From the NCBI GenBank assembly GCA_037447655.1, contig JBBHKE010002248.1:62001-126000 (forward strand): a stretch of DNA of 64,000 bases, in the 5' to 3' direction. The notes under the pieces were generated by a model. The model was not told the DNA's origin and made no database searches. It worked only from the letters and a program-made list of their open reading frames with translations. Positions 21,831-38,790 of the stretch are shown here, piece after piece. The DNA comes from Zygnema cylindricum (Eukaryota; Streptophyta; Zygnematophyceae; Zygnematales; Zygnemataceae). Made by a program: the position numbers and the translations under genes. Every line of letters starts with the position of its first letter. Positions within the stretch are counted from its first letter, which is position 1.

Positions 21831-22934
21831 ATAAAGAACAAGAAAAATTAAGCATCAGTGAAGGTAAAAAATGCATATCTATGAGCAGAGAAAAAGTGTG
21901 ACCGATGGATTGCCTTCCTTGTTTTCCTTTTCTCTTTACACAATAATAAGCAATTGTGGAGTTGGTGCATAATTGCCTGTAACAAAAATTCCACCATACT
22001 GACCTAACCAGACAACAATTAGATATTAACATTCAATCTTGGCAAAATTGGAACCTCACCGAGATAACACAAAGGAAGTGAAAAATCTTTATGAATTATG
22101 AATATTCTAAACATACTTCTCGAGTACCTCAAAAATTGTCAAGACTGAAGAGTCGAAACACCAAAGAGTCTCCTCGCTTCTTAAATCAAGAAGAATCCAG
22201 ACTTAAATACAATCAGTTTTAGAAATCATTTTCTCGGATTATTATAAACTCCGGGCATGTAGACGTGTGAGAAAATTTGGTCAACTATATATTTCTGACA
22301 CACTATAACCAAAATACACCTTGATTCGTTTTTAGCCCTAATAGCACACTAATCGAGCGCCATTTTTTTGTGAGCCCTTTGACCACAAAATAGGGTTTTT
22401 AAAACTATTTCTTTAAAAGGTTAAAAAAAGAGATACATCATTCACCACAGAATTAGGGTTAAGCAACACTAATTTTAAACATCGCATAACAATTTTTTTC
22501 TCTAATAACGATCCATGGTATGACATAAAACAAGAATTAGTCCTGCTATTGAAATGAAATGGAGTAAAACAACATTTTTTTTTACTTTCTTACAAAAAAA
22601 TGCACATTTCTGACGTCAACAAAAAACAAAACAAAAACAAAGCTTCTCTCAAAATGTACAAAAGAACATTTTCCACGAGAACTATTATTTCCAAACGCCT
22701 AAATACTACCACATTTCAACCAATCAGCATAAAAAAAAAAAAACCACTCACCCTAAGATTAAAAAAAAAAAACCACAGACAAACGACAACCAATCATATC
22801 ACGTGAAAAAAAAGACCAGTTTGTTGATTAAATTTTCTATACAAAAAACGCTTCTCCGGCTCTTGTTTTTAAATCATTTACGAAGGAAAGGATTCCATGA
22901 AGAAAATATTTCACTATATAAAAAATACTTCCCT
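21831..22934. other. Intergenic DNA between convergent genes
   Basis: No supported gene. It likely holds the 3' UTR of YIF1 on the minus strand; A-rich tracts are at 22730-22770 and 22804-22812. Confidence 0.4.
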
Positions 22935-27836
<4,902 letters not shown>

Positions 27837-28120
27837 GGCTTGCTTCACGAGGTAATGGAAGGTGATAAAGAGAGTCGAAAAAGGTTTGTAAATTTATCAA
27901 CTTCTGACAAAAAAGAAAAAGGACAAACGTCTCCGATCAGATCTCACGTGAACTCAGCCGATTAATTAGAACAGCAAACCCTAAAAACCATAATAGTGGC
28001 AGAGAGTGGGAGCTAGGGATTGTTGGTAGGAATATATGGAGGTCCGGTTGAACAATAACTTGGAAGTTGTGAAGCCGTGGAAGAGTGAAGGGAGACGATT
28101 TAGTATTTACCATACAGCTT

Positions 28121-28265
28121 TTTCTGTACGCATACCGTATTATTTTTTTCGGTCTGGCGTACGTGAAAGTTCGTGCGGAGTCGCAGGCGCACGAAATGTT
28201 TAATATGAAAAGTTTACCGTTGACCAAGAGGTGGCACGTACTTTTTAGAATTAGTACATTATACA
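28121..28265 (-). promoter_or_regulatory. Candidate YIF1 upstream region with GTAC motifs
   Basis: Four GTAC tetramers (in CTGTACGC, GCGTACGT, ACGTACTT, TAGTACAT) lie 290-420 bases upstream of the YIF1 start codon. The region resembles the GTAC cluster ahead of pyruvate kinase. No transcription start is visible, so the role is inference. Confidence 0.35.
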
Positions 28266-30040
28266 GGTGAAATGTTAAGAATAACTGCGGATATCTCATT
28301 AAGGAAGGTATTGAATCGCTGTTATAACAGCTTGTCGACATGAATCACTAAAATTGCGCAGGATGTTCCCCCCCCCCCAACAATATTCACAGTTAAAATG
28401 ATTTACGGCATAGTCAAAGTATCCGCAGAAGCTTCTCAGGATCTGGTTGACCCTCTTGAATGCCAAGATGTGAAGGTCTCCCAATCAACACCAAATACCT
28501 CTAGTGCAGCCTTGTTTGCTGGACTCCATACAGTTATCCCAATAACCACAAAAACCTCAGTAATTAGTCGAAGAAAGATTATATTCATTGGTCGCATCAC
28601 AAATTTGCTTTCCTCTATACATAATCCGCTCTAGTAAAAGATGTAAACCTCAGTATTTGGTTGAAGAAAGATTAAATTTGTATTGACTAGTAACTATCGA
28701 AACAAAAGCTAACCAAGTAATTAACAAAAGGCTGAATATAAGATTAAATTTCCAGGGTAAACCTTGATCTCTGAAGTGCTTAGACAACCAAGAGAAAGGT
28801 GCCTAAACACTTCAAAATATGAATGTAAACAGGCAAATAGCTGAAAGTAAAACATGCAAAAATTTGCAAACAAAATAGGCATAACTTGAAGTAAACCAGG
28901 CACAATTTGACTCATGAAATTTGGGTGCTTAGAACTCCAACAAACATAAAGAAAAATGAATCACTCAAGCACACCTAAAAAGTGTGTCGTTCAAAAATTG
29001 AGCGAAGAAAACGCCTAAGAAAAATGTGGGAAAAGTAAGCATATGAACTCGTAAAGAAAGGAAAGAACTCCCCCCCCCCACTCCCCCACCCCCTATTGTT
29101 ACATTATTACAGTTAACAATAACATTGCAGTTATTACCACGTCAAGATTCAAAATTTTCGCAGGAAGAAAGTGGACATGTAAAAAATGTCAGAGCCGTTA
29201 GATACAAGTAAAACATAATCCGAAATTGTACAAACCATTGAAAAAATAATTCATGGTGCATACTTAAACAAGAATTAAACAAACCATCTGCGTAAGCTTC
29301 AGTTATCTGCGATAAAGGGAGTATTTACTGCTAGAGTCAAAATATTAGACGAGTACAACCGAAATTTTAAGTGTAAATTTCAGTCAAAATTGCTTAATTG
29401 AACTTCCAAAAAAAAGGCTTCCAATGGAAATTATTACCGAATCCGATGCATTCCTAATAGCCTATCTCATCTTGTTCTATCCTAAAATAAAAATCGAGGT
29501 TATAAAAAAATAAAAATTGAATCTTCGAGAAGCGTTTTCGATTTCCAATGAGTGTTTCCGAAAGACAAACTTTTCGGAGTCGGATCCCCGTGGACGTAAA
29601 AATCACTCTCCTTGAACCAAAGGTATTTCGAGAGAAGAGGGAGATTGAGATAGAGAAACTTCTCGAACGTAATTATCAGCTTTGTATCAGCTTTTTTGAG
29701 ATGATTACTGTTTTGTAAGATTGCGAGTCTTGTTTTGCATTCAAAATTACAAAAACGAGTGATCCAGAAGAAACTAACAAAATAGGAAAACCTGGTCTAC
29801 TACCACAATAAAAAACCCGCAAACTTCGACATTCCATCAATATAAGCAAAATTAGAGAAATATTGAGCGAAGTGTCAACCGAAAAACACCTAGATTAACA
29901 ACATCAACGGAAAAAGCAGACAAAAAACAAATTCTTAAAACATAAATTATAAACTTTCATAACAAAGCTTACAAACCTTTTATAACAAAACTTACTTCAT
30001 TAAATATTTGAATTTAATCATGTGCAAGAGTAGCACTTAC
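28266..30040. other. Intergenic DNA, no supported gene
   Basis: AT-rich, with poly-C tracts (28368-28378, 29070-29095). A short open stretch on the minus strand (about 29640-29510) looks somewhat protein-like but has no recognised family. Confidence 0.4.
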
Positions 30041-30046
30041 CGCATA

Positions 30047-31486
30047 CACCAACACGGAAGAATCTACACCCCCTTCGCCACCGAATCTGGTCATCCGTCA
30101 AACCGCAAATACACTCAATCCACTCATCCCTTCTAGCCCGACTCTTGTCACCTCGACCTATGTTAACTCCAAAGATATTCAACTAGATGTTATCATGCGA
30201 ATGGGCATAATGTCCCGTAGTCCTACGAACCTCGTCGGTCCTCATGTTCTCTAGACGCTCAATTGACAGAGCAGTCAACTGCTTAATGTAGGTGAACTGA
30301 GATTGGATGTTGGTAGCTTAACACGATTATTGTTGAGCGATAGCCAGATCAAGAACTAGAGGTAGGGTGGTTGCCTTCCCAAAAAAACCGTGCGCTGATT
30401 GTCTGATTTCGTGAATGAGGCTACTCTTTGAGCGATGTGAGTCGTGCCACGAAGACTCTTTGGTGGGGGTCGGGGTGGTGGGATATGCGAGGTTTGAGTG
30501 GATGTTGAGGAGTTTCGTATGAGCGTCATCATGTCTAAGAACTCGTCAAGGGAGAATGCACCTTTACTAATATTACAAAATTCACAGCTCCACCATAGCC
30601 TATAACCAACACCAAAATAACTAATCTTATCTCCATTTTTATCTTGGCTCGTCTCCCTCTCTATTTGTGATGTCATTTTCAACCCGGCATGAAACTCCAA
30701 CACCCCTCCACAAAACCTACAACAATCACATTCCTGTTCAAACAACAACTCTAATACTTTTACATTAAATTTTGTTGCATAAACACCACTTTGAGGAAGA
30801 CGCATGTTTCTTATGGTTTGTCCTTTTTGAGTGAGGAAAGCAGACAGCAAGGTGCAAATTCTTGAGGCTCTCCGGAATCGCTTCCTCCGCATAATATGGT
30901 GATGTTGTTGGCAGTATTTCTCTGTTGTTGCCGCGAAAAAACACGACCATCCGCTTTTTACTCCATTGTTGTAGGATTAGCGAGGTGTGGTGGAGTCTTG
31001 AGGAGGTGGTAGCGTTGGTTTTTTTCCACGCGCAGTGGATGTAGTGACATTGGGAAAACGTTTGATGTAACATTCATGATGCACAGTACAGTACCACAAC
31101 CAAATTTCTTGGTGAAGAGGTTTGCCGCATATGATTTGTTGGGCCTCATGTATTGCCGAAGAATTACGAGTATACGTAGCGGTACAACCCAAGACGTCGT
31201 CAGCTTTTGCCCTCAAGATGAAGTTGTCAATAGGAGGAAGTTGAGGCACAACACGCCCTAGTATTTGATACAGTTGTTTATCACTATTATTTCTATAACT
31301 GCTATTACTAGATGATGTATATGATATTGATGCATATAATGTTGATGAAATTACTTCAACTTCATTAAGTTCAACAAAAGCGACTGAAGGATTCCCATTG
31401 TTAGCAGCCCGAGATGCATTTGGTTTTGTAAGACCCAAACTAACCAACCCCGACTGCACACATGAAAAATGATGTCTATTAGACAT
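30047..31486 (-). pseudogene. HNH-nuclease-like gene, interrupted or of unresolved exon structure
   Basis: Segment 31486-30977 (169 aa, unknown domain ending in WLWYCTVHHECYIKRFPNV) is followed in the same frame, after a single TAA, by an open stretch containing 30892-30356. The latter has an HNH/treble-clef pattern: CRFCGG, then SQIERE, then WWSCEFCNISKG and SLDEF, as in CxxCG ... S[IQ][DE]R ... CxxCNxxKGxxSxxEF nucleases. After a frameshift near 30358, coding-like sequence continues (NIQSQFTYIKQLTALSIERL; RRDEWIECICGLTDDQIRWR) to a strong donor, GCG|GTAAGTGC, near 30047. The first methionine may be false, because TGTGTGCAG near 31460 looks like an acceptor. It could be a spliced gene with unrecognised introns or a decayed selfish nuclease gene. 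Confidence 0.45.
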
Positions 31487-31514
31487 TAAGATGTCTCAAG
31501 AATTTAATAAATTA

Positions 31515-31730
31515 AACTATTTTTTGTTTTCAGTGCATATCAATGTCCTATATTATATAGCTATTTTCGTTTTCAGTGCACATCAATGTGTTACATTATA
31601 TAACTATTTTCGTTTTCAATGCACATCAATGTCTTACATTATATAACCATTTTGGTTTTCAATGCACATCAATGTCGTATATGATAAAGCCATATTCGTT
31701 TTCAATGGTGATCAATGTCTTACATGTAGG
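31515..31730. repeat. 44-bp tandem repeat, five copies
   Basis: The unit contains TATTTTCGTTTTCAATGCAC and ATCAATGTCTTACATTATAT. Copies start near 31516, 31560, 31604, 31648 and 31692. The last copy is diverged and its end abuts the LTR of element F. Confidence 0.9.
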
Positions 31731-34420
31731 AATTAATGGTTCTTGTTAGTATTATCTAGGTCTTAAACTGTATAAATAATGTAGAAAAGGATGGCCACCT
31801 CTAACTCGTTTCTTCAACTCCCACACTTGTCGCAGTCAGTGAAGGTTGGAGAGGGAGCTAGAGCCATGGTTGCCTATACTTTTCTAGAGAGAGACAGACA
31901 CTTATTCGGTAGGTTCACCAAAAGGGAACTTGACGGACCTAGGATTTGATCTTAGTACCTATTGCCTGTCAAGTTAGCTAGTAGACATAAGCCTTATCCT
32001 ATAAGTCTAAGACGAATGTTGAAGTATATGGGGTGTGACAAATATATAAATAGTTACATGTAGACAAATTAGTTTAACAGGAAATTGATACGTGGAACAT
32101 AGATACAGTTTTATATAGTACGGAGTATGGTATGGTGACGAAACGGATACCGCGCATTTGTTTTAATAGCGAAACAAATATCGCGCATCTAATTTCGACG
32201 GTAACAATTGAAAGCTCGTTCTGATCCAACGACTGGGATAGATGACGAGATCGTGGAATAAGTTTTTGGCGGTTTTCGGTCATCGCTACATCAATTAACA
32301 CGTGGCACAACCACATTGGCTTGCGGCATCTTTGGGGATTATATGAATGAATTTGGATATGGCATGTGTCGACTTTTGGCCATATCGTACGATGGCCGTA
32401 GAAAAAGTACACCGACACCTGTACCTTTAAGTACGATACAGTACTGTGATTGGAGCCGTACGTCAGTAGTAAGGGATTAGAGAGGAAGATACGACTTAGA
32501 AAAATTAAGCAGGTAGCCGCCTCTCTCCAAGAGAGCTCTTGTACAAAAGGTCATCTTTAACCATTTATAACTTACTGCTCAAAAGCGCAAATTCAGAGAT
32601 TCTTTTTGCTATCAACTCAAGGAAGTCTTGCCTTCACAAGGGTGGAAGTGGTCAAGTTTTTGTTTGCCAGGGTGAAGGGTCAAGGTGTTTCTAGGGGCTT
32701 CGTGTGAGCTGCCCATTCTAAGGACCTATTGAGGACTTAAAATTGCAGGTTAGGGGCCCACCCTCTAAGGTGCCCATATTTAATGGAAATGGCTTCATAT
32801 ACTTGGAAAGTATGATGATAAGAGCTCTATGTGAGAAAAGGTTTTGGGGAATACTGAGTGGACGGGTGAGGCGTCCATCTGGTTTTGGCATCCCTCTAAG
32901 GTTTGGAAGAAGCGCATTCACCAGAGATGCAGATCCATCTCTAGAAGACAAAAGAAAGGGAGGTGGTGGACAAAGGAAAGGAGAAGGAGATGATCACACC
33001 GTTAGCAATTAGTTTGGCATTCATGTCACCTATTTCGAGGAACGAGGAGAATGATATTGATACCTGAGACTACAACAATATGGCGGCAAAGCACTTCATC
33101 CTCCCCCATCTTACTAAAAGGCTTACATCTCTTTATTTGAAAGTAGAGAGGGCATCTAATATTTGGTTGGCTCTCATAGAGATGTACCGAAGTGGTACGA
33201 TTCAGCAACATCAGTTGGCTGATCAGAAAATTGACACTTAGGTATGCAAAAATGGGAAGAAGTTGGATTTTTGTAATGAGCTCGCCTTACTTTTTATAGA
33301 GCTAGAGAGTGTTGAAGATGTTGAAACTGAAAAGATGAAGGTTAACTGCTTGCTTATGAAGTCACCGGATAAGTTCGAGAACATAGTCAACCGGGTGCAG
33401 GACTTCCGGATTCAAGGTAGATATGGAATCCAGTGGTGGGGATGATTCTCGTTCAGGAGAACACGATTGAGATCCGGACGAGAGGAAAGAGTGGGCAAGC
33501 CTTGGCAGCTGGGATGGATTGGAGGAACAAGGATTCTAGGAAACTGGTTGGAAATTATGGAGGGGGGGGGCAGAAAAATCACACCAACGAGTTCGGACTG
33601 AGGGCTCTCAAGATTTGTGTCATTTTGTAAAAAATCGAGCACTATATGGCGGAGTGCACTAAGCTAACCGAACTTTGGTTAAAGGAGGGGCAGATTAATG
33701 GACCTCGAAGAGGAAAGAAAAAAGGCTCTTGTGACTCAGGTAGACGAAGAGGAATTCGAGGACGAGGACGGTGAGCTCTTATTGGGTGAGGAGTTTGAGG
33801 CGAAGATCGAGGTCGAAATTCCTTGCAAGCAGAAATGTGCTTTCGGAGGTTTAAAAGGTGAAGGAGGTTGGATTGTGGATTCGGGTACCTTTATGCACAT
33901 GTGTTAGGATAAACACGTGTTCATTAAGATGAGAAAGATTCCCATCGTAGAGATATAATATGGGGATGTGTACTATGGTAGGATCGGTAGATCTGAAAGT
34001 CTTAGTGAAGGGAAAGACATCCATACTGACATTCTCTAATGTGTTGTTTATTCCAGAGTCAAACAAAAACTTCATCTCGACATCTGTATTAGATAATAAG
34101 GGTTTTGAGACTAGCACTAGGAATGGAACATTTAATGTTAGCTTTGAGGAGGAAGTTTATTCCACAACTGAAAAAAATAGCCAAGGGATATTTAGGCTGA
34201 TTTTAAGCTATGAAAAGAAGAAACTTTACTATGTTGGTGTTCATGATATTATGTTGTGGCATCAGAGGCTTGGACATGTGCATTTCTATAAGTTAAAATA
34301 AATGAATAAGATGAGAATAGTGGAAGGAATTTAGTTTGGAGAAAATGAAAACTAGAGTGATTGTAGTGGTTGTGCTCAAGGTAAGGCACATAGGTTACTG
34401 TTATTCTCTGGTCTAAATTA
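31725..34420 (+). mobile_element. Truncated copia element F (5' LTR, gag, protease)
   Basis: LTR 31725-32747 (1023 bp, TGTAGGAATT...TTGCA), then a primer site GGTTAGGGGCCCACC (32748-32762) with one change from the family form, which also removes the usual gag start ATG. Gag follows (VPIFNGNGFIYLESMM, KKLDFCNELALL-like). A decayed knuckle, a protease with DSGTF in place of DSGAS (near 33880), and a GAG-pre-integrase block (MLWHQRLGHVHF) come next. Homology ends just after the CSGCAQGKAHRL motif near 34410. No 3' LTR was found. Confidence 0.85.
32748..34420 (+). pseudogene. Gag-protease remnant of element F
   Basis: Readable pieces at 32743-33012, 33263-33445, 33433-33630, 33698-33907 and 33960-34301 correspond in order to Gag N-terminus, Gag body, linker before the knuckle, acidic linker plus protease, and the pre-integrase domain. 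Many stops and frame changes; non-functional. Confidence 0.8.
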
Positions 34421-35204
34421 GAATGCAAAAGCCACCCAAACTATCATACAAAAATCTAAGCAAAGCTAGGCCAATGACAATCATATTGAAATGAGCACCC
34501 TCCCAATGGGTACACAGACGCATCAAACAACACTTGGGGATCCGTGAAAATCACAACTCACCCTAAAACAATGCGTACACAGACGCAACAAAATGCATGC
34601 ACAAATGCATTAAATAACATCTAGAGTTACATGAAAATCACAAGAAGCCCTAGGACAAATGCATAAATAATGCATAATAAACAAGCATATACATAATAAA
34701 TGTAAATAATAATAAAGGAATGCATCACACATAAACAAAAGTATAATCATATAATAAATGTTTCATTTAAATGCATGACCTAATCGGCAACCCTAAATTA
34801 CTACATCTCTAGTCCTTACTTCTCACGTTAAGCATTGATGATGTATCGCTAACAAAGCTCATAGCTATATATACACTTGTGAGCTATCAACAAATCACTA
34901 ACTTTCAAAATATCTAACGTAAATTACGTAACTGTCGTTAAGTCCTATTTAACCATAATAAACTGCTACTAAGAATACACTAATCGTAAGCGTACACCTG
35001 AGAGTCAAGCAATCATAAGCGTACAGTAGTCTACAAGTACGACACATAAACAGACACAATTTAAATTGTCCAAACCCTGAATGATCACGTATATAAAACC
35101 TGCCATAATCAACACTAATATATTAATACGCAAAAGACAAAACATTGGTTCTCCAAATGTTTACAAGTACACACAATCTCACAAAATCGTATCCTGACTC
35201 ACTT
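34421..35204. other. AT-rich intergenic DNA
   Basis: No gene recognised. It shows loosely repeated words such as GTACACAGACGCA and AAATGCATAAATAATGCATA. Confidence 0.4.
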
Positions 35205-35830
35205 AACGAAACTCCTCGAATTTCGTCAAACAATCTAGGACGTCTAAAATATACATCTTGTGATTTGACGCGATTTCGCGTCCCCACTCTTTAAAAATAA
35301 TGGCGGCCTTTGTTCGCCGTCCGTAGCTTTTATTTGGCACCTTTGATGTTGTGCCACGTGGTCCCAAAGTCCACTTGACGAAACGACGTTAAACCATCCA
35401 AATTTGTCTGTACCGCAATTACGCACTTCGTCATAAATTACGCCTACCAAATTTAAAGTACACCTGTCAAATAAGATTATTTGTATCGTCGCGTCCTTTT
35501 CCATAAACGCCACCTGTTGCATTATGTTTCGTACGTGCGACGTACCATTTGTCTTCAAATATTTTACGTCGGATCGCTTTGCGATCTGCCGTCCATTTCT
35601 CCAACGCATTCCATAAAATACGTGCGTTTGTTCGCATCACTCAAATTTTTATTTCATACGCACCAAACCAACATCCGTTTTCTTCCCCAAACCTTAAAAC
35701 CAATCGAACCTCCATATTACATTTTGTGAGTACTTACACATTAAAACTCACGTCAAGTACGCACGAAACATCGTGTACGAATGAAACGTCGCGTACGCAC
35801 GAAAAATAACTTTTCAAAAATAACACTCCC
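35205..35830. repeat. Dispersed repeat R, copy 1
   Basis: The block from AACTCCTCGAATTTCGTCAA to about 35500 recurs at 36908-37190 in direct orientation. The part with ACGTCGGATCGCTTTGCGAT (near 35567) and the GACGCGATTTCGCGTCC block (35269) recur inverted at 38570-38765. Includes a CCACGTGG G-box. No coding frame recognised. Confidence 0.7.
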
Positions 35831-36169
35831 CCGAAAATTTAGTTTCGTGCATATATGGAGCCAAGTCACCTACTGTCACATATGACATCAATTGTCACAC
35901 GTCTCCTCCATCTACCTCCTCCAACTGAATCCGCCAACTGCTACCAACAAATTAAACCTCCGTCACTGCACCACTGCTTCCGCTGCATCCATTGCTTTTC
36001 AAATTTTATAAAAAAAAATCTTTTCCGATTACAACAAAATTTTCCTTCCTACCATAATCTAAATCCCAATCTAAATTTCCAAAATTCTTTCATAAATCTA
36101 ATTTCTACCAAAATATCAAACTAATATATTCCAACTCAAATAACTTCTACCTTAGCAAAAAGTCAAAGT

Positions 36170-36907
36170 CAAACGCAAAAAGAATCACTGAATTTGCTCC
36201 CATGAGCAGTAAGTTATGGCTTGCCAAAGATGGCTTATAAATACAAAAGGTCATCCGGAGAGAGGCGCCTCAAACACGGTAAGTCCCTTAACTCCTACTT
36301 GTAGCTACCATCTACTCTACTCTAGGCCAATCAAAAAAGACTATAGTACAAGAAGGTATAGTGGACGATTGTACTTTTTGTACGACCATTGTACAACATG
36401 GCTTTGTGGTTGACACTTGTCAACATGGGAGCCATTGTTCCTCCTCCCATCCTTTTCGGCGTCCAATGATGTGGCTCCACGTGGCAAAGCGCGCCGCTAT
36501 GTTTGAAAGCCGCCAAAGATTCATTCGGGTTTGGCGGGGGCGACGACGTCCGTCCGATCATGTATTTTACACGGTTAGATTCGCGTCCGCGAGCGCCGTT
36601 TGACTATAGATGACGTTTCGTCAATTTTGGTAGGTTTCAGTGAAAGTGACGTTTGAGTAACAGTTTAATTAAATACCGAACTATAAACGTGTATTGTTTT
36701 GTCAACGCCATAATGGATAAGGTGTAGGGTACTTTGCAGACGTAGGTTCAATTCAGGTTTAGGGCAACATTTTGGTAATCTATCAATTTGTCTGCCTGTC
36801 TACCTGTTTCTTTCTGACTATGGCGCCATCCATTGTGACTCTCTCTCTCTCTCTCTTCCCTATATATTCTAAATTAAGAAGTGAATATTAATTACTTCTT
36901 TTCAACA
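36170..36907 (-). repeat. Truncated copia LTR, minus orientation
   Basis: On the minus strand it starts TGTTGAAAAGAAGTAATTAATATTC at 36907, very close to the LTRs of D/E and C. It carries a (GA)n/(CT)n run, the tRNA-like block (36703-36758), a G-box and GTAC motifs, and lacks the last part of the LTR. It abuts repeat R copy 2 exactly. Confidence 0.75.
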
Positions 36908-37190
36908 AACTCCTCGATTTTCGTCAAACAATCCGAGAAGTCCAAAATATACATCTTGTGATATGACGCAATTTCGTGTCCCCACTGTTTAAAAATAACG
37001 GCGGCCTTTGTCCGCAATCCGTATCTTTTATTCAGCACCCTTGATGTCGCGCCACGTGGTCCCAAAGTCCACTTGACGAAACGAGGTCAAACCATCCAAA
37101 TTTGTCCGTATCGCAATTACGTACTTCGTCATAAATTACGCCTACCAAATTTAAAATACACCCATCAAATAAGATTCTTTGTATCGTCGC
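36908..37190. repeat. Dispersed repeat R, copy 2
   Basis: About 85-90% similar by eye to 35209-35500 in the same orientation. Its right end joins the RNase H fragment of element G inside TATCGTCG|CAAGAAGATG. Confidence 0.75.
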
Positions 37191-38365
37191 AAGAAGATGC
37201 ACTTCTGGGTGTATGTTGTATGTGGGGGAAGGTGCTTGCTATTGTAGTAGCAAGCAACAAAAGGTGGTTGCTCAATCTACTATGGAGGCTGAGTATATGG
37301 CCTCTTGTTCTGTTGTGAAAGAGTTGATGTGGGTGAAGCCCTTGTTGCAAGAATTGGGGTATATGAAGGAGGGAGTGCATGAAGTTTTTTGTGATAATCA
37401 TGTTGTTATTACAATAGTAGCCAATCCAAAACATCATTTCAAAGCTAAGCATATGGACATAAGATTGAGCTTCGCGAGGGAAATAGTTGAAAATAAAATT
37501 GTGAATCTTGTGTAGAGGTCTGGTGAATAAATGGTGGCTGACACGATGACCAAACTTGTGCCCTCTCCCAAGTTAAAATATTGTAGGGAAAAATGTGGAT
37601 TGAAAGAGAAGTTGAAGTTAGACCAGAAAATAAGGGGAGTGTTGAAATCACTAGATTTCTATAGTATTTTCTATGTCTGAATAGCTTAATAGAAAAAGAA
37701 AAGAAAAGCGCAAGCAGTGTGCCTCTACCTCTTTCCTCTACCCCCCATACCTGTGGTAGTCACTAAAAGAGAGAGAGAGTGGTGGAGCCACGGTTGCCTC
37801 AGCTCCATAGGCAAGACTAAAGAGTGACATAAGTCACTCTAACCAAAGAGGTTGAGTTCGGCAGGACTCGAACCTTCGACCGGCAGAGCGCGGCCTAGCC
37901 GTCATCTCTAACAAGTCTGTCATTGGAGTTCTTTAAAGTACATAGGGTGTGATAATTACTTAAACTGTATTATGATCTTTCATCCGATTACCTGACATAT
38001 GAATGAAGGGAAATAGAACTAGTTAACATTTAGTGCGAACGTGATCGCGCATGAAACAAATGAATCAAACATTTATTTTGACGGCTAACATTTAATGACG
38101 GTTTTTATCCAACGGCACATATCGCCGCCGAGATAGCGAAATGATCACTCTGGCGTTTTTAGACGTGGCATGATCTGGCGCCACGTGGAGAGATAATATT
38201 TAGTTGCTAGAATTTCGGAGAACATACACACGAGTAACATGTGGACACGCGTCCACTCAATAGCCTTGTCGTACAGAAGCTGTACAGAAATGACATCGGC
38301 CGTAGTACCTTTTTGTACTTTACAGTTATTTGATTGGATCGTGTTTGTTTAAAAAGTTAGTTTCG
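37191..38365 (+). mobile_element. Copia element G: RNase H end and partial 3' LTR
   Basis: The internal part (37191-37630) encodes the RNase H end: QSTMEAEYMASCSVVKELMW, MKEGVHEVFCDN, NPKHHFKAKHMDIRLSFARE, with stops near 37513. It is followed by a polypurine tract TAAGGGGAG and an LTR starting TGTTGAAATC at 37640, closest to the element B LTR. The LTR holds a tRNA-like block with a perfect GGTTCGAGTCC motif on the minus strand (37865-37880). LTR homology is lost near 38365. Confidence 0.8.
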
Positions 38366-38790
38366 TGCGTGCGTGCGTGTCGTTTCGTGCGTACAATATG
38401 TTTCGTAACCGATTCTAATGCTATCTTGATTTACTGTGGAGGTTCGAATGGATTTGCAAATTGGGGGAGTAATGGTACTAATTGTATTAGAACGTACGAT
38501 ATTGGACTTCAAGTGACGCGAAGAAACATAGGCGAAAGTACGGTTTGCGTAAAGGGAAATGGAAGGCGGATCGCGAAGCGATCCGACGTTAAATAATCAA
38601 CGAGGTTGGAATTGTACGTCGCACGTACGAAACGTAATGCGACGTGCGACATTTGATACATTCATTACGCCGACGGAGCTATGGACGGCGACGTCGTCAT
38701 TTTGGTGATTTTGGTGAGGGACGCGAAATCGCGTCCATCACATGATACATATTTTGGACGTCCCAGATTCGTTTGACGAAATTCGTAAGG
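38366..38790. repeat. Dispersed repeat R, copy 3 (inverted, rearranged)
   Basis: Contains the palindrome GGATCGCGAAGCGATCC (near 38577) and GACGCGAAATCGCGTCC, which match repeat R copy 1 in reverse orientation with a shorter spacing between the blocks. Confidence 0.6.

Noticed and set aside
35481-36124. Ser/Pro/His-rich plus-strand frames as a gene
   Set aside because: They overlap dispersed repeat R and AT-rich DNA and show no domain or consistent exon structure.
37851-37915. Genuine functional tRNA gene on the minus strand
   Set aside because: The T-loop motif is perfect but acceptor ends do not pair and the anticodon arm is unclear; kept only as a tRNA-like LTR block.
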